DNA of 64,000 nucleotides from Candidatus Hydrogenisulfobacillus filiaventi (GTDB lineage Bacteria; Bacillota; Sulfobacillia; Sulfobacillales; R501), in NCBI GenBank assembly GCA_902809825.1, contig LR778114.1:2294001-2358000 (forward strand), written 5' to 3'. How positions within the stretch are numbered: position 1 is the first letter of the stretch; each line of letters starts with the position of its first letter. The position numbers were made by a program, and so were the translations under genes. This document shows, piece after piece, positions 45,238 to 53,621 of the stretch. Under the pieces are notes generated by a model. The model was not told the DNA's origin. It saw nothing but the letters and a program-made list of their open reading frames with translations, and searched no databases.

Positions 45238-46161
45238 ATGACCGAACTGCGCCAGGCCATTGACCAGGTTGCCACCGGTGCCCGGGCCCAGGCCGACCAT
45301 GTCCAGAAGGCGACGGCCGTGGTCAGCGAGACCGCTGAATCCATCCGCTCGACCGACGGCGTTGTCCACGATGTGGTATCGGCTGCGGAACGCATGCGGC
45401 AGGCCGCGGCCGAAGGTGCGGAGAAGGTGGCGGAAACCCTGACCGGCATTCAGGAGGTCCACAGCACCATCTTGAGGACAGCCGAGGCGATTGAGGCCCT
45501 CGAGTCGGATTCGGCTCAAATCCATCAGATAGTGCAGACCATCCGCGAGATGGCCGATCAGATCGATCTCTTATCCCTCAATGCCAACATCGAGGCGGCC
45601 CGGGCCGGGGAACACGGCAAGGGGTTTGCGGTGGTGGCCGATGAGGTCCGGCAACTGGCGGAACGCTCCCGGGAAGCCACCCAACAGGTCGTCCGGCTGG
45701 TGGACACCATCCGCCAGGGTACCCAGGCTGCCGTTCTGGCGATGCGGGAAGCCACCGCCTCTGGGGAACAGGGGCAGCAGCTGGCACACGCCGCCGGCCG
45801 GTCGCTGCAGGCGATCCTGGACGAAATCGGCCGCACCGATGAAGCGGTCAGCCGCATCCGCTCGGCCATGGACCAGACCCGAGGGCAGGCGCAGCAACTG
45901 TTGCCGGTGATGGATGACGTGGCCGCGGTCACGGAGGAGAACGCTGCTATGGCCCAGGAAATGGCGGACAGCAGCGGATCCGTTACCGACCACCTTCACC
46001 ACATGGCCGCCATCGGCCAGGAGAACGCCGCCAGTGCCGAAGAGGTCTCCGCTTCCGCCGAGCAGCTGGCCGCCGCCATCAACCAGGTCTCCGAGTCGGC
46101 CCAGGCCCTGGCCACCCTGGGCCAGGAACTCCAGCGCGCCATCGGCTCCTTCCGGGTTTAG
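45238..46161 (+). pseudogene. Chemoreceptor gene, 3' part, split by IS607 element
   Basis: Codes the final 307 residues of the split receptor: the coiled coil continues from MTELRQAIDQVATGARAQ, through the signalling tip DQIDLLSLNANIEAARAGEHGKGFAVVADEVRQL, to the C-terminus QRAIGSFRV. All of this is intact. The first codon after the junction is ATG, but no good ribosome site precedes it in the element end, so separate translation would be weak and the product would lack membrane and sensor parts. Confidence 0.9.
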
Positions 46162-46185
46162 CCCTGCCCGCCGCCCCCGCATACG

Positions 46186-46216
46186 GGAAGCCCCCGGCCT
46201 GTTGCCGGGGGCTTCC
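46186..46216 (+). terminator. Hairpin terminator after the split chemoreceptor
   Basis: GGAAGCCCCCGGC (46186-46198) pairs perfectly with GCCGGGGGCTTCC (46204-46216) across CTGTT. No T run follows. Confidence 0.7.
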
Positions 46217-46243
46217 GGGTCGGGCACCGGGCGGAGCGCCCGT

Positions 46244-46348
46244 TCAGGCCATCGGCGGGTCAAGCACCGACCGGCCGAGGTCCAAGGTGACCATTCTGGC
46301 CTGAAGCCAGCGCAGCCACCGCAGCAGGAACAGACGCATCATCCGCAT
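46244..46348 (-). CDS. Small ORF, 34 residues, Arg/Trp-rich helix
   Basis: A short frame with a strong ribosome site (GGGAGGGTGGCAACC) before the ATG at 46348. The first half, MRMMRLFLLRWLRWLQAR, is a cationic, hydrophobic probable amphipathic helix; the rest is VTLDLGRSVLDPPMA. A TATACT box lies about 35 bases upstream on the same strand. It follows doxA and may be a membrane-associated micropeptide, or only a chance frame. No family is known. Confidence 0.45.
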   Translation of the reverse strand: MRMMRLFLLRWLRWLQARMVTLDLGRSVLDPPMA

Positions 46349-46396
46349 CGGTTGCCACCCTCCCTACCGGAATCTGTCAATCAGTATACCATAGCC

Positions 46397-46939
46397 CTAC
46401 CGCACCGGCACGGTGGTCTGCCAGTGAAGCCCGCTTACATCCTCCACCGTCACCGTGGCCTGGCGGCTGCCGGCCAGCACCCTGGCTGCGGCGGGACTCA
46501 AGGGCAGCGTCACCCGGGCTTGGGCGGACAGCGGCACCACCAGGCCCCAGGGGCCTTCCTTCACCTGCTGGAAGTGATACCGGTTGCGGATGGCCGTGGC
46601 CGGCAGGGCGGCCAGCGCCTTAGGCCCCCACACCTCCACCGGAGTCGCGCGCCCGGGTTCCGTCAACGCCACCTGGACCACGAAGGAACCATAGGTATCG
46701 GGTCCGTTAGGCCGGTAGATGTCCAGCGACAGATCCCGGGTGGTGAGGCGGGTGCCCGACAGGGTCAGCTTGGGGGTCTTGTTGTAGTTGACCAGCTTGC
46801 CCCAAAGGCCGTGATGGAAGGCTTGGTAGGTGAAGAGGGTGAGCGCGGCCGCCACAATCACCATGCCCCAGCTCTGCTTCAGCTCCAAGGCCGTGGCCGG
46901 TTCCTGGGCGGGACGTGGCGCCTTCTGTTCAAGTTGCAT
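46397..46939 (-). CDS. doxA: Thiosulfate:quinone oxidoreductase subunit DoxA
   Basis: A 180-residue protein with one N-terminal membrane helix (about residues 24-42, GMVIVAAALTLFTYQAFHHG) and an extracytoplasmic beta domain (YNKTPKLTLSGTRLTTRDLSLDIYRPNGPDTYGSFVVQV), the DoxA fold. With DoxD it oxidises thiosulfate to tetrathionate and reduces membrane quinone, as described in Acidianus. It starts 22 bases after doxD. The pair strongly suggests a sulfur-oxidising life style. Confidence 0.85.
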   Translation of the reverse strand: MQLEQKAPRPAQEPATALELKQSWGMVIVAAALTLFTYQAFHHGLWGKLVNYNKTPKLTLSGTRLTTRDLSLDIYRPNGPDTYGSFVVQVALTEPGRATPVEVWGPKALAALPATAIRNRYHFQQVKEGPWGLVVPLSAQARVTLPLSPAAARVLAGSRQATVTVEDVSGLHWQTTVPVR

Positions 46940-46961
46940 GGCGGATTGCCCCTTTCCGAAG

Positions 46962-47534
46962 TTATGTCAAGTGCAGGTCGAGCTTGCCAATGCGCAAGTG
47001 CCCGTCCCAGTACCGGTGCAGCCAATGGTCGACGCTGAAGGAACCGGCACCCACAAACAGGAAGATCATGGAGCCGATGCCCTCCACCGACCCGATCTGG
47101 AACTCGTCGATGCAGGCGGTGCCCAGCCAGCCGTTGCCCAGCAGCATACCGAAGGAGAGGAGGGTACCGCCCAGGGCGGCCAGCCGGGTCAGGGTCCCGG
47201 TCAGGAGGAAAAGGCCGACCGTGAACTCCACCCACGTGAAGAAGATCAAGAAGGCCCAGGCTGCATGGGGGTGGAGGATGAGCCCCTGAATCATGGCCTT
47301 GATGGGGCCGATGGCGTGCGGCATAAACGTGCTGAACTTGTGGCCGATGTTGCTGGACGCGTAGTAATCGAGCTTGTGGGGCGCGTTGAGGTAACGCCGG
47401 GCCCACGCCGTCAGGAACTGAAAGCCCAGGATGAACCGCAGGGGCCAGAGGTAGGAGACCGGAATACGCTCCGACTCCACCGGCGCCGCCGTCGCGGCCG
47501 CCGGACCCCCGCGGGTGGGGTTCAATACCGCCAT
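46962..47534 (-). CDS. doxD: Thiosulfate:quinone oxidoreductase subunit DoxD
   Basis: A 190-residue membrane protein. After a variable 25-residue leader come four helices beginning YLWPLRFILGFQFLTAWARRY. NAPHKLDYYASSNIGHKFSTFMPHAIGPIKAMIQGLILHP and FFTWVEFTVGLFLLTGTLTRLAALGG are typical DoxD stretches. The ATG at 47534 follows GAAGGGAG. It forms the quinone-reducing core with DoxA. It is divergent from an XRE-TPR regulator 220 bases away. Confidence 0.88.
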   Translation of the reverse strand: MAVLNPTRGGPAAATAAPVESERIPVSYLWPLRFILGFQFLTAWARRYLNAPHKLDYYASSNIGHKFSTFMPHAIGPIKAMIQGLILHPHAAWAFLIFFTWVEFTVGLFLLTGTLTRLAALGGTLLSFGMLLGNGWLGTACIDEFQIGSVEGIGSMIFLFVGAGSFSVDHWLHRYWDGHLRIGKLDLHLT

Positions 47535-47659
47535 GGACGTTGCACTCCCTTCGCCTGGCCGCCCGCCATCCGGCGGAGTCGGCCGGTTCATCCGGACAGG
47601 CCCTGAAGGACGCCGAATGACTAACCCAAAAGTACCCCCTTCGGTATCGTTTCTCCTAG

Positions 47660-47683
47660 CCCTATTTGTTGTACTGTTAGGGG
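47660..47683. promoter_or_regulatory. CCCTA-N13-TAGGG inverted repeat between doxD and its divergent regulator
   Basis: CCCTA (47660-47664) and TAGGG (47678-47682) flank an AT-rich 13-base core. It sits in the middle of the 220-base divergent region between doxD and the XRE-TPR gene and is the best operator candidate there. Confidence 0.45.
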
Positions 47684-47754
47684 AGCGAAGCCGGTTCCGG
47701 AGTCACGTTGTGCGACAATTCCGTCATCCCCATCCGGTCCGTCGAGGTGCGATC

Positions 47755-49029
47755 ATGTCGGATACCCCCAGTCCCTTGGCCGCCCGCATCCGCCTGGAGC
47801 GGCGGCGCCGGCGCATCAAGCTGAGCGCGGTGCATCCCCACGTCTCCCCTTCCACCGTCTCGGCGGTGGAGCAGGGCCGCCGTTTCCCCTCCCTGGCCGT
47901 CCTGGACGCCATCACCAAGGGCCTCGGCTTCCCGCCGGGGGCCTTCGACCTGGAATACCTGGCCAGCGCCGAAGAAGAGGAACCGGCCCTGGCTGTGCTG
48001 CCCCGGCTGCTGGCCCGCCCCGATCCCCCGTACGCCGCGGTGGCTGCGGAACTGCGCCGCCTGCTCCGCCGCAGCTGCAGCCGGCATCCCCGCCTGCGCG
48101 ACGACTTGTGGTTGGCCCTGGCGGAGGTCTACCGCCGTTCCCGGCGCTGGGACCTGGCCCTCCGGATCCTGGACCGGGTGTTCCCCTGCGCCTGCGCCTC
48201 CCGGTACGTCAACCCCGCAGGGTATGCCAAAGCCCAGGTGCTGCGCGGCCGCCTCCACCTGATGCGCGGGGAGCCGCACCTGGCGGTGCTGGCCTTTCAG
48301 TCGGTCATCCACAATGCCGTGGGCGGGGAGAGCGAGCGGGAGGTGGCCCTCTACAACCTGGGCCTGGCCTGGTGGCGCCTGGGTTCGTACGCTCAGGCCG
48401 AGGCGACCTGGGAGGCTGCTTTACACCAGGTCCGGGATCCTGCGCTCCAGGCCGGCATCCGCCTGGGCCTGGGCAACGTGGCCCTGGCCCGCGGCCGTTA
48501 CCCGGACGCCCTGGCCTATTTCGCCGCCGCCCGGGCCGCCTACCGGACCCTGGGGGATGCGCAGGGGGCTGCCTCCGCCCTCAACAACCGGCTCTACACA
48601 GCCTGCCGGGCCGGGGATGCCGCGCTCACCCAGGAGCTCCTGGAGGAGGGCATCCGGGAGGCGTGGCCGGACGCGGCCGCGGCTGCCGCCTTCGCCGTAA
48701 CCCGCGCCCAGGTGGCGCGGGCCGGCGGGGACTGGGAGACGGTGGCAGCCGCCCTGGAAGAGGCCCGCCCCGGCCTGGAGCCCGGCAGCAACCGCACCTT
48801 TCTGGCCTGGAACCTGTTAGCGGCGGAACTGGCGGTGGCCCGGGGCCGTCCCGCGGAGGCCGAGGGACCGGTGGCCACCCTGCGCGGTCTCTGGCCGGAG
48901 CTGAGCGACCGCGCCCTGCAGACCCAGGTGGTGCTGACCCTACATGAAATCCTGGAACGCCTGCCCGATCCTGCCGGCGCCCGTGCCTGCCTGGAGGCGC
49001 TCCGCCGGCTGCACCCCACCCCGCTCTAA
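47755..49029 (+). CDS. XRE-family regulator with C-terminal TPR repeats
   Basis: A 424-residue protein. Residues 8-62 form an XRE helix-turn-helix (LAARIRLERRRRRIKLSAVHPHVSPSTVSAVEQGRRFPSLAVLDAI). From about 95 to the end it is built of tetratricopeptide-like helical repeats (for example VALYNLGLAWWRLGSYAQAEATWEAAL and LGLGNVALARGRYPDALAYFAAA). This is the layout of RRNPP-type peptide-responsive regulators, although no adjacent signal-peptide gene is evident. Divergent from doxDA, so control of thiosulfate oxidation is plausible. Confidence 0.82.
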   Translation: MSDTPSPLAARIRLERRRRRIKLSAVHPHVSPSTVSAVEQGRRFPSLAVLDAITKGLGFPPGAFDLEYLASAEEEEPALAVLPRLLARPDPPYAAVAAELRRLLRRSCSRHPRLRDDLWLALAEVYRRSRRWDLALRILDRVFPCACASRYVNPAGYAKAQVLRGRLHLMRGEPHLAVLAFQSVIHNAVGGESEREVALYNLGLAWWRLGSYAQAEATWEAALHQVRDPALQAGIRLGLGNVALARGRYPDALAYFAAARAAYRTLGDAQGAASALNNRLYTACRAGDAALTQELLEEGIREAWPDAAAAAAFAVTRAQVARAGGDWETVAAALEEARPGLEPGSNRTFLAWNLLAAELAVARGRPAEAEGPVATLRGLWPELSDRALQTQVVLTLHEILERLPDPAGARACLEALRRLHPTPL

Positions 49030-49088
49030 CGTGGACGTCCGCTATAATAAGGGCGAAAAACCGGACCGGAAGGGAGGCGGGCGGGCGC

Positions 49089-49550
49089 GTGCACGCATCC
49101 CCCGGGGAGACGGGCTTCCTGCGCATCGGGGACTTGGCCGCCGCGTGCGGGGTCACCCCCCGCACCCTGCGCTACTACGAGGCGGAGGGGTTGTTGCCGG
49201 CGCCGCCCCGCCAGGGGCGGGCCATCCGCCGCTATCCTCCCTCCACCGTGGAACGGGTGCGGCGCATCCAGGCCCTGCAAATGCTGTTAGGCTGGTCACT
49301 GGAGGAAATCCGGACGGCCCTGCAGATCGAGGACCGCTTGGTCGAATTGCGCACTGCCTATTACGGTGCCACCGCGCCCGAACAGCGGCGGGCCGTCCTG
49401 CAGCAGGCCCTGGAACTGGCCGGCACCCAGCTCGCCCGGGTCCGCCAACGGCTGGAGGGACTTACACACCTGGAACAGGAGCTGGAGGTCAAGACCGCCC
49501 GCTACCGGCAGCTGCTGGCCGAATTGGAGGACCCCGGCAGCCGGACCTAA
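49089..49550 (+). CDS. MerR-family transcriptional regulator
   Basis: A 153-residue protein: an N-terminal MerR winged helix (RIGDLAAACGVTPRTLRYYEAEGLLPAPPRQGRAIRRYPPSTVERVRRIQAL) and a long C-terminal coiled coil for dimerisation (about 100-148). No cysteines suitable for a metal site are seen in the C-terminal part. The GTG start at 49089 follows GGAAGGGAGG. It lies between the XRE-TPR gene and the convergent propeller lipoprotein gene. Confidence 0.9.
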   Translation: MHASPGETGFLRIGDLAAACGVTPRTLRYYEAEGLLPAPPRQGRAIRRYPPSTVERVRRIQALQMLLGWSLEEIRTALQIEDRLVELRTAYYGATAPEQRRAVLQQALELAGTQLARVRQRLEGLTHLEQELEVKTARYRQLLAELEDPGSRT

Positions 49551-49652
49551 CCCCAAACCGGACACCGCCCGGCGCCCGGCTCAGCCGGAAGCCGGGCGCG
49601 GGCGGTCTCGTACCCGACCGGCTCCCACCCCCCCTTCGCGGCGCGGGGCCGC

Positions 49653-51179
49653 TCAAGGCCGGTAGTGCGGGTTGATGCGAGACAGGGGGGTGGCCTGCAC
49701 CCAGTCCCAGGAATTGCCCAGATAGGCGGTGCCCCCCACGATGACGGGGTCCACAATCCCGAAGCGCCCGCCCAGGTGCTCCTGCCCCAGCACGGTGCCG
49801 TTGGCCGGGTTCAGGGCATAGACGTTGGGACCGGTAGAGATGTAGAGGGCACCCCGGTACCAGGTGGGAGCCCCGCGGCCCGCTCCGGCCGGCCCGGCGT
49901 CGGGCACCTGCCAGGTCCACAGCCGCCGCCCGGAGCGCAGGCGGTAGGCCTGGTACACGCTGTTGACGGGCGATCCCACATACACGACCCCGTCATGAAT
50001 CATGGGCACTCCGCCCTTAAAGGCCGGCGGCTTGGGCCCGCTGCCCATGTGGTGAAGCCACAGGAGCTTGCCGGTAGCCGCGGACACCGCGAAGACATCG
50101 GTGTTGAAGGTGGAGCCCGTCTTGGCGATGGCGTCCATGACCACCACCCCCCGGGAGACGGCGGGTGAGACATCCCCCATGCCGGTGTTGACCACCCCCG
50201 GCACGGTGACCTTCCATTCCACCTGCCCCGTGGTGGCGTTGAGAGCGTAGAGGTAGCCCGGCACCGAAAGGGCGACATACACCGTGTTGCCGCTGACCGC
50301 CGGGCTCGACATATTGTCGATGCCGCCGACATGAGTGGTCCATAACGGTTTGCCGGTAGCGGCATCCAGGCAGTGCACATTGCCGTTACCGGTGGCGAAG
50401 TACAGTCGCCCACCGGTGACCGCTGGGGTGGCCATGGCCTCCCCCACCGTGCCGTAGTGCCAAAGATAGCGGCCGGTCTGGGCGTTGAGGGCATACACCC
50501 CGTTGAAGCTGACCGCCCCGCCGCGGATGGCGGGTTCGCCCTTGGCGAACCGCTGCACCTGGGCGAAGTTGAAGCCCACGCTGCCGGCTGACAGGTACAC
50601 CACGCCATGCGCCACCACCGGGTCGCCCATGAGGTGATTGCCAACCGGGCTGTAACGCCAGATAAGGCGGCCGGTACGGGCGTTGATGGCGTAGGCGAAG
50701 TCGTCGTCGCTCTCGGCGTAGATGACCCCGCCCACCGCCGTCACCCCGGTGGCGTTGCCCAGGAACTGGGTTTGAGTGGGCAGGGCGGTGCGCGCCCCGT
50801 AGGTCCGGGTCCCGAACGCATTGGCTTCCGAAAGCGGCCAGGCCCGGGCCTCCGGAAAGGCCCAGCTGACCCCCTGCACCACCCAGGCCGGTGCCCCGTT
50901 GGGGGCGGCAAAGGCGGCGTTGTGGCGGGCGTTGCCGTAGGCATGCGACCAATCGCGGGGAAAGGCGGCCGCGTCCCGTGCGCCCGGCAGGTTAGCCGGG
51001 TCGTACACGCGGGCGAAGGGCCCATGGGGTTCCACCGGCAGGGGCGCGGGGGGAGCCGCTGCGGCCCCCGGCGCGGCCGACCCGGTCCCGGCCGCAGCAG
51101 GCCCGCCGCAGCCGGCCACCAGGCCCGCCAGAGCCAGAAGACCCATCCATCCCCGGTACCGCCGAATCCGCTGTTGCAT
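49653..51179 (-). CDS. PQQ-like beta-propeller lipoprotein, candidate tetrathionate hydrolase
   Basis: A 508-residue exported protein. The lipoprotein signal ends GLVAGC with lipidated C24, followed by an Ala/Pro linker. The rest is an eight-bladed-type propeller with repeated blade ends such as YAINARTGRLIWRYSPVG, YALNAQTGRYLWHYGTVG, HCLDAATGKPLWTTHVGG and YALNATTGQVEWKVTVPG. Acidophile tetrathionate hydrolases have this fold and length, and DoxDA two kilobases away makes tetrathionate, so that role is proposed. Another PQQ-repeat protein (for example an alcohol dehydrogenase-like protein or BamB-like protein) is the alternative. Confidence 0.6.
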   Translation of the reverse strand: MQQRIRRYRGWMGLLALAGLVAGCGGPAAAGTGSAAPGAAAAPPAPLPVEPHGPFARVYDPANLPGARDAAAFPRDWSHAYGNARHNAAFAAPNGAPAWVVQGVSWAFPEARAWPLSEANAFGTRTYGARTALPTQTQFLGNATGVTAVGGVIYAESDDDFAYAINARTGRLIWRYSPVGNHLMGDPVVAHGVVYLSAGSVGFNFAQVQRFAKGEPAIRGGAVSFNGVYALNAQTGRYLWHYGTVGEAMATPAVTGGRLYFATGNGNVHCLDAATGKPLWTTHVGGIDNMSSPAVSGNTVYVALSVPGYLYALNATTGQVEWKVTVPGVVNTGMGDVSPAVSRGVVVMDAIAKTGSTFNTDVFAVSAATGKLLWLHHMGSGPKPPAFKGGVPMIHDGVVYVGSPVNSVYQAYRLRSGRRLWTWQVPDAGPAGAGRGAPTWYRGALYISTGPNVYALNPANGTVLGQEHLGGRFGIVDPVIVGGTAYLGNSWDWVQATPLSRINPHYRP

Positions 51180-51323
51180 CCGCTGTCCCTCCCATCCCGA
51201 CCGCCGCCGGGCGGCGGTCTCCGGAGGGGATGGTAGGCGATGCGGCGGCGGCCGGGATTCTGATTCGGGTCCCGCCCCTTCTGAAATCGCCGGCTGCCCT
51301 GCTGAGGCCTGCCTCAGAAGGGG

Positions 51324-52844
51324 CTAATTCCCGGCTGGGAGCTCGGGGGCAGCCTCCGTCCGGCCCGGTGCCGCCGGGGAGGAACCCTCCTGCCGCAGGG
51401 CCGACAGTATCGCTGCTACCAGGGAAAGGGCAGCCATGGCCCAGAACGCCACATGCAGGCCATGCATGAAGCCGTGCAGCGCGGCCGCCGCCCGGCTGCC
51501 GTGCAGGCCGGTGACGGTCCCGGCAAAGATGGCCAGCATGGCCGGACGCGGGATGCTGGCCGTCACCAGGGCCAGGGAGAAGGCTACCGAAAACATCATG
51601 CCGGTGTTGGTGGTCAGCGACCGGATGCCCGAGGCCTCCCCCCGGAAGCGGGGGCCGGCCGCGTTCATGATGTTGCTGGAATTGGGGGAGTTGAAGAGCC
51701 CGGATCCCACCCCGGCCAGGGTCAGCCACAAGGCCAGCCGCCAATAGGGCGTACCGAGGTGCAGGTCCAATGCCAGCCCCACCAGGGCAACGGTGGCGAG
51801 GAGGATCCCGCCTGTGGCCGGTAGGGTCGCCCCGAAGCGGTCCGAGATCCAGCCGGAGAGGGGGGACACTACCAGCATGCCCGCCGCCAGAGGGATGGAC
51901 AGGATGCCCGCCTCCAGCGCCGAATCCCCTTCCGCGCCCTGGAAATAGAAGATGAGCAGGAACAGGACGGCCATGCGGGCAATCGCACTCAACGTGGCGG
52001 CCAGGTTGCCCAAGGTGAAGGTCCGGTTCCGGAACAGGGGCAAGTGCAGGAGCGGCACCGCCGCCCGCCGCTCGACCGCCAGGAAGGCAGGCAGAAAGAT
52101 CGCAAACGCGGCCAACCCGGCCAGGACCGGGCGGGTGCGCCAGCCCTCCACCGCCCCCCAACTGAGGGCAAGCAGCAGGCCACCTACCGCCAGGAGGTAG
52201 GTGACGATGCCGGCGACGTCCAGCCCCCGGCCGCTGCGCCGGTCGGGCGCTTGCCAGCCTAGCACAAACAATCCCCACAGCACCGCCAGTACCCCGAAGG
52301 GCACATTGAACCAGAAGGTCCACTGCCAGCCGTAGTCCGTGGTGAGCCAGCCGCCCAGCACCGGTCCCACGATCTGTCCCACCGCCACCACCATGGCGTT
52401 GATGCCCAACGCCCGCCCCAACTCCTGGTGAGGAAAGGCGTCGGCTACGATGGCGGTGCTGTTGGCCATCACCATGGCCCCGCCGATGCCCTGGAGCACC
52501 CGTAAGGCCACCAGCCAGCCGCCATCCCGCACGAAACCGGCCGCCAGCGCCACCACGGTGAAGAGGGCCATGCCGGCGACGTACAGCCGCCGGCGCCCGT
52601 AGCGGTCGGCCAGGCTGCCCGCCATCAGCACCACCACCGTCTGGGCGACCATGTAGGCCATCATGATCCACATGGCCACCAGCAGCGAGGCATGCAGGCT
52701 GCGGATGAGGTCGGGCAGGGCGATGATGAGGGTGCTGAAGTTCAGGGCGGAAAGGAGCGCGCCCAGGCTGGTCACCGACAGGACCCACCATTTGTGACCA
52801 CGATGCCGGCGGGCCGCGCCCGCCGCCAATACAGGAGCCTGCAT
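51324..52844 (-). CDS. MFS drug exporter, DHA2 (EmrB/QacA) type, 14 helices
   Basis: A 506-residue transporter. Motif A appears as GSLADRYGRRRLYVAG after TM2. ALNFSTLIIALPDLIRSL is the TM1 signature of the 14-helix DHA2 group, and VLQGIGGAMVMANSTAIV plus VGQIVGPVLGGWLTTDYGWQWTFWFNVPFG are motif C-like. It would expel hydrophobic compounds by proton antiport. GGGAGGAGGG precedes the ATG. No adjacent regulator on the same strand. Confidence 0.92.
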   Translation of the reverse strand: MQAPVLAAGAARRHRGHKWWVLSVTSLGALLSALNFSTLIIALPDLIRSLHASLLVAMWIMMAYMVAQTVVVLMAGSLADRYGRRRLYVAGMALFTVVALAAGFVRDGGWLVALRVLQGIGGAMVMANSTAIVADAFPHQELGRALGINAMVVAVGQIVGPVLGGWLTTDYGWQWTFWFNVPFGVLAVLWGLFVLGWQAPDRRSGRGLDVAGIVTYLLAVGGLLLALSWGAVEGWRTRPVLAGLAAFAIFLPAFLAVERRAAVPLLHLPLFRNRTFTLGNLAATLSAIARMAVLFLLIFYFQGAEGDSALEAGILSIPLAAGMLVVSPLSGWISDRFGATLPATGGILLATVALVGLALDLHLGTPYWRLALWLTLAGVGSGLFNSPNSSNIMNAAGPRFRGEASGIRSLTTNTGMMFSVAFSLALVTASIPRPAMLAIFAGTVTGLHGSRAAAALHGFMHGLHVAFWAMAALSLVAAILSALRQEGSSPAAPGRTEAAPELPAGN

Positions 52845-52958
52845 CTGTTCCCTCCTCCCCGGCAGGCCGGGGCCATTCCGGCCACAAACGCGCCCCGGCG
52901 TTCGCCGGGGCCTGTCTTTACTATGACGTCCACGTTAACTTTTGGCCGAAAAAGCGGC

Positions 52959-53537
52959 CTACCCTCGCAGGGCGGCCACAATTTCCCCTGTTGGCCGCAC
53001 CCGGCCGATGCGCGGGAAGATACGGGTGCAGCTGTACCGGTGCTCCTCGGCCGACCGTGCCGCCATGGCGTCCTCGGCGAACACCTGCTGATACCCGCGC
53101 TCGTAGGCGTCGCGCGCCGTGGATTCCACCCCGATGTTGGTAGCGATGCCGCCCAGGATGATGGTCCGGATCCCCCGGCGCCGGAGTTCCAGGTCCAGCT
53201 CGGTGCCGTAGAAGGCCCCCCACTGCCGCTTGGTGATGACCAGGTCCCCGGGTTTGGGCCCCACCTCCGGTACCAACTGGTCCCAATCCTCGGGCAGAGT
53301 ACCCGCCCGCATCAGGGGCTCATCGGCCTCCGGCCGCAGGGCGTCCTTCCCGTCGGGCGCGGCCGAGACATGCACCAACAGCACCGGCGCTCCTGCCGCC
53401 CGGCAGGCCTCGGCCAGTTCGGCTGCCCGCGCCACCACCACCTGAGCCGGATAGGGCTCGGTGGGCATGCCCACAATCCCGCGTTGCAGGTCAATCAGCA
53501 CCAGGGCCGTGGTGGCCGGATCCAGCTTCAAGCTCAT
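52959..53537 (-). CDS. Isochorismatase-fold hydrolase with Gly at the cysteine position
   Basis: A 192-residue cysteine-hydrolase-fold protein. The catalytic aspartate lies in ALVLIDLQRGIV and the lysine in LVITKRQWGAFYGTEL. The usual nucleophile motif TNxCVEST reads ATNIGVESTARDAYERGY, with glycine in place of cysteine. True isochorismatases (EntB, PhzD) also lack that cysteine, whereas amidases of the fold need it. The function may therefore be vinyl-ether hydrolysis or non-catalytic binding. The ATG at 53537 follows GGAGGGGGAG. Confidence 0.85.
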   Translation of the reverse strand: MSLKLDPATTALVLIDLQRGIVGMPTEPYPAQVVVARAAELAEACRAAGAPVLLVHVSAAPDGKDALRPEADEPLMRAGTLPEDWDQLVPEVGPKPGDLVITKRQWGAFYGTELDLELRRRGIRTIILGGIATNIGVESTARDAYERGYQQVFAEDAMAARSAEEHRYSCTRIFPRIGRVRPTGEIVAALRG

Positions 53538-53621
53538 GCCGTCTCCCCCTCCGTTCAACCTGCCGGCCCGCAGGCCGCCGATAGTTAAAGGCTAAAACAT
53601 TCCCCGCCGCCTGTAAAGGTC

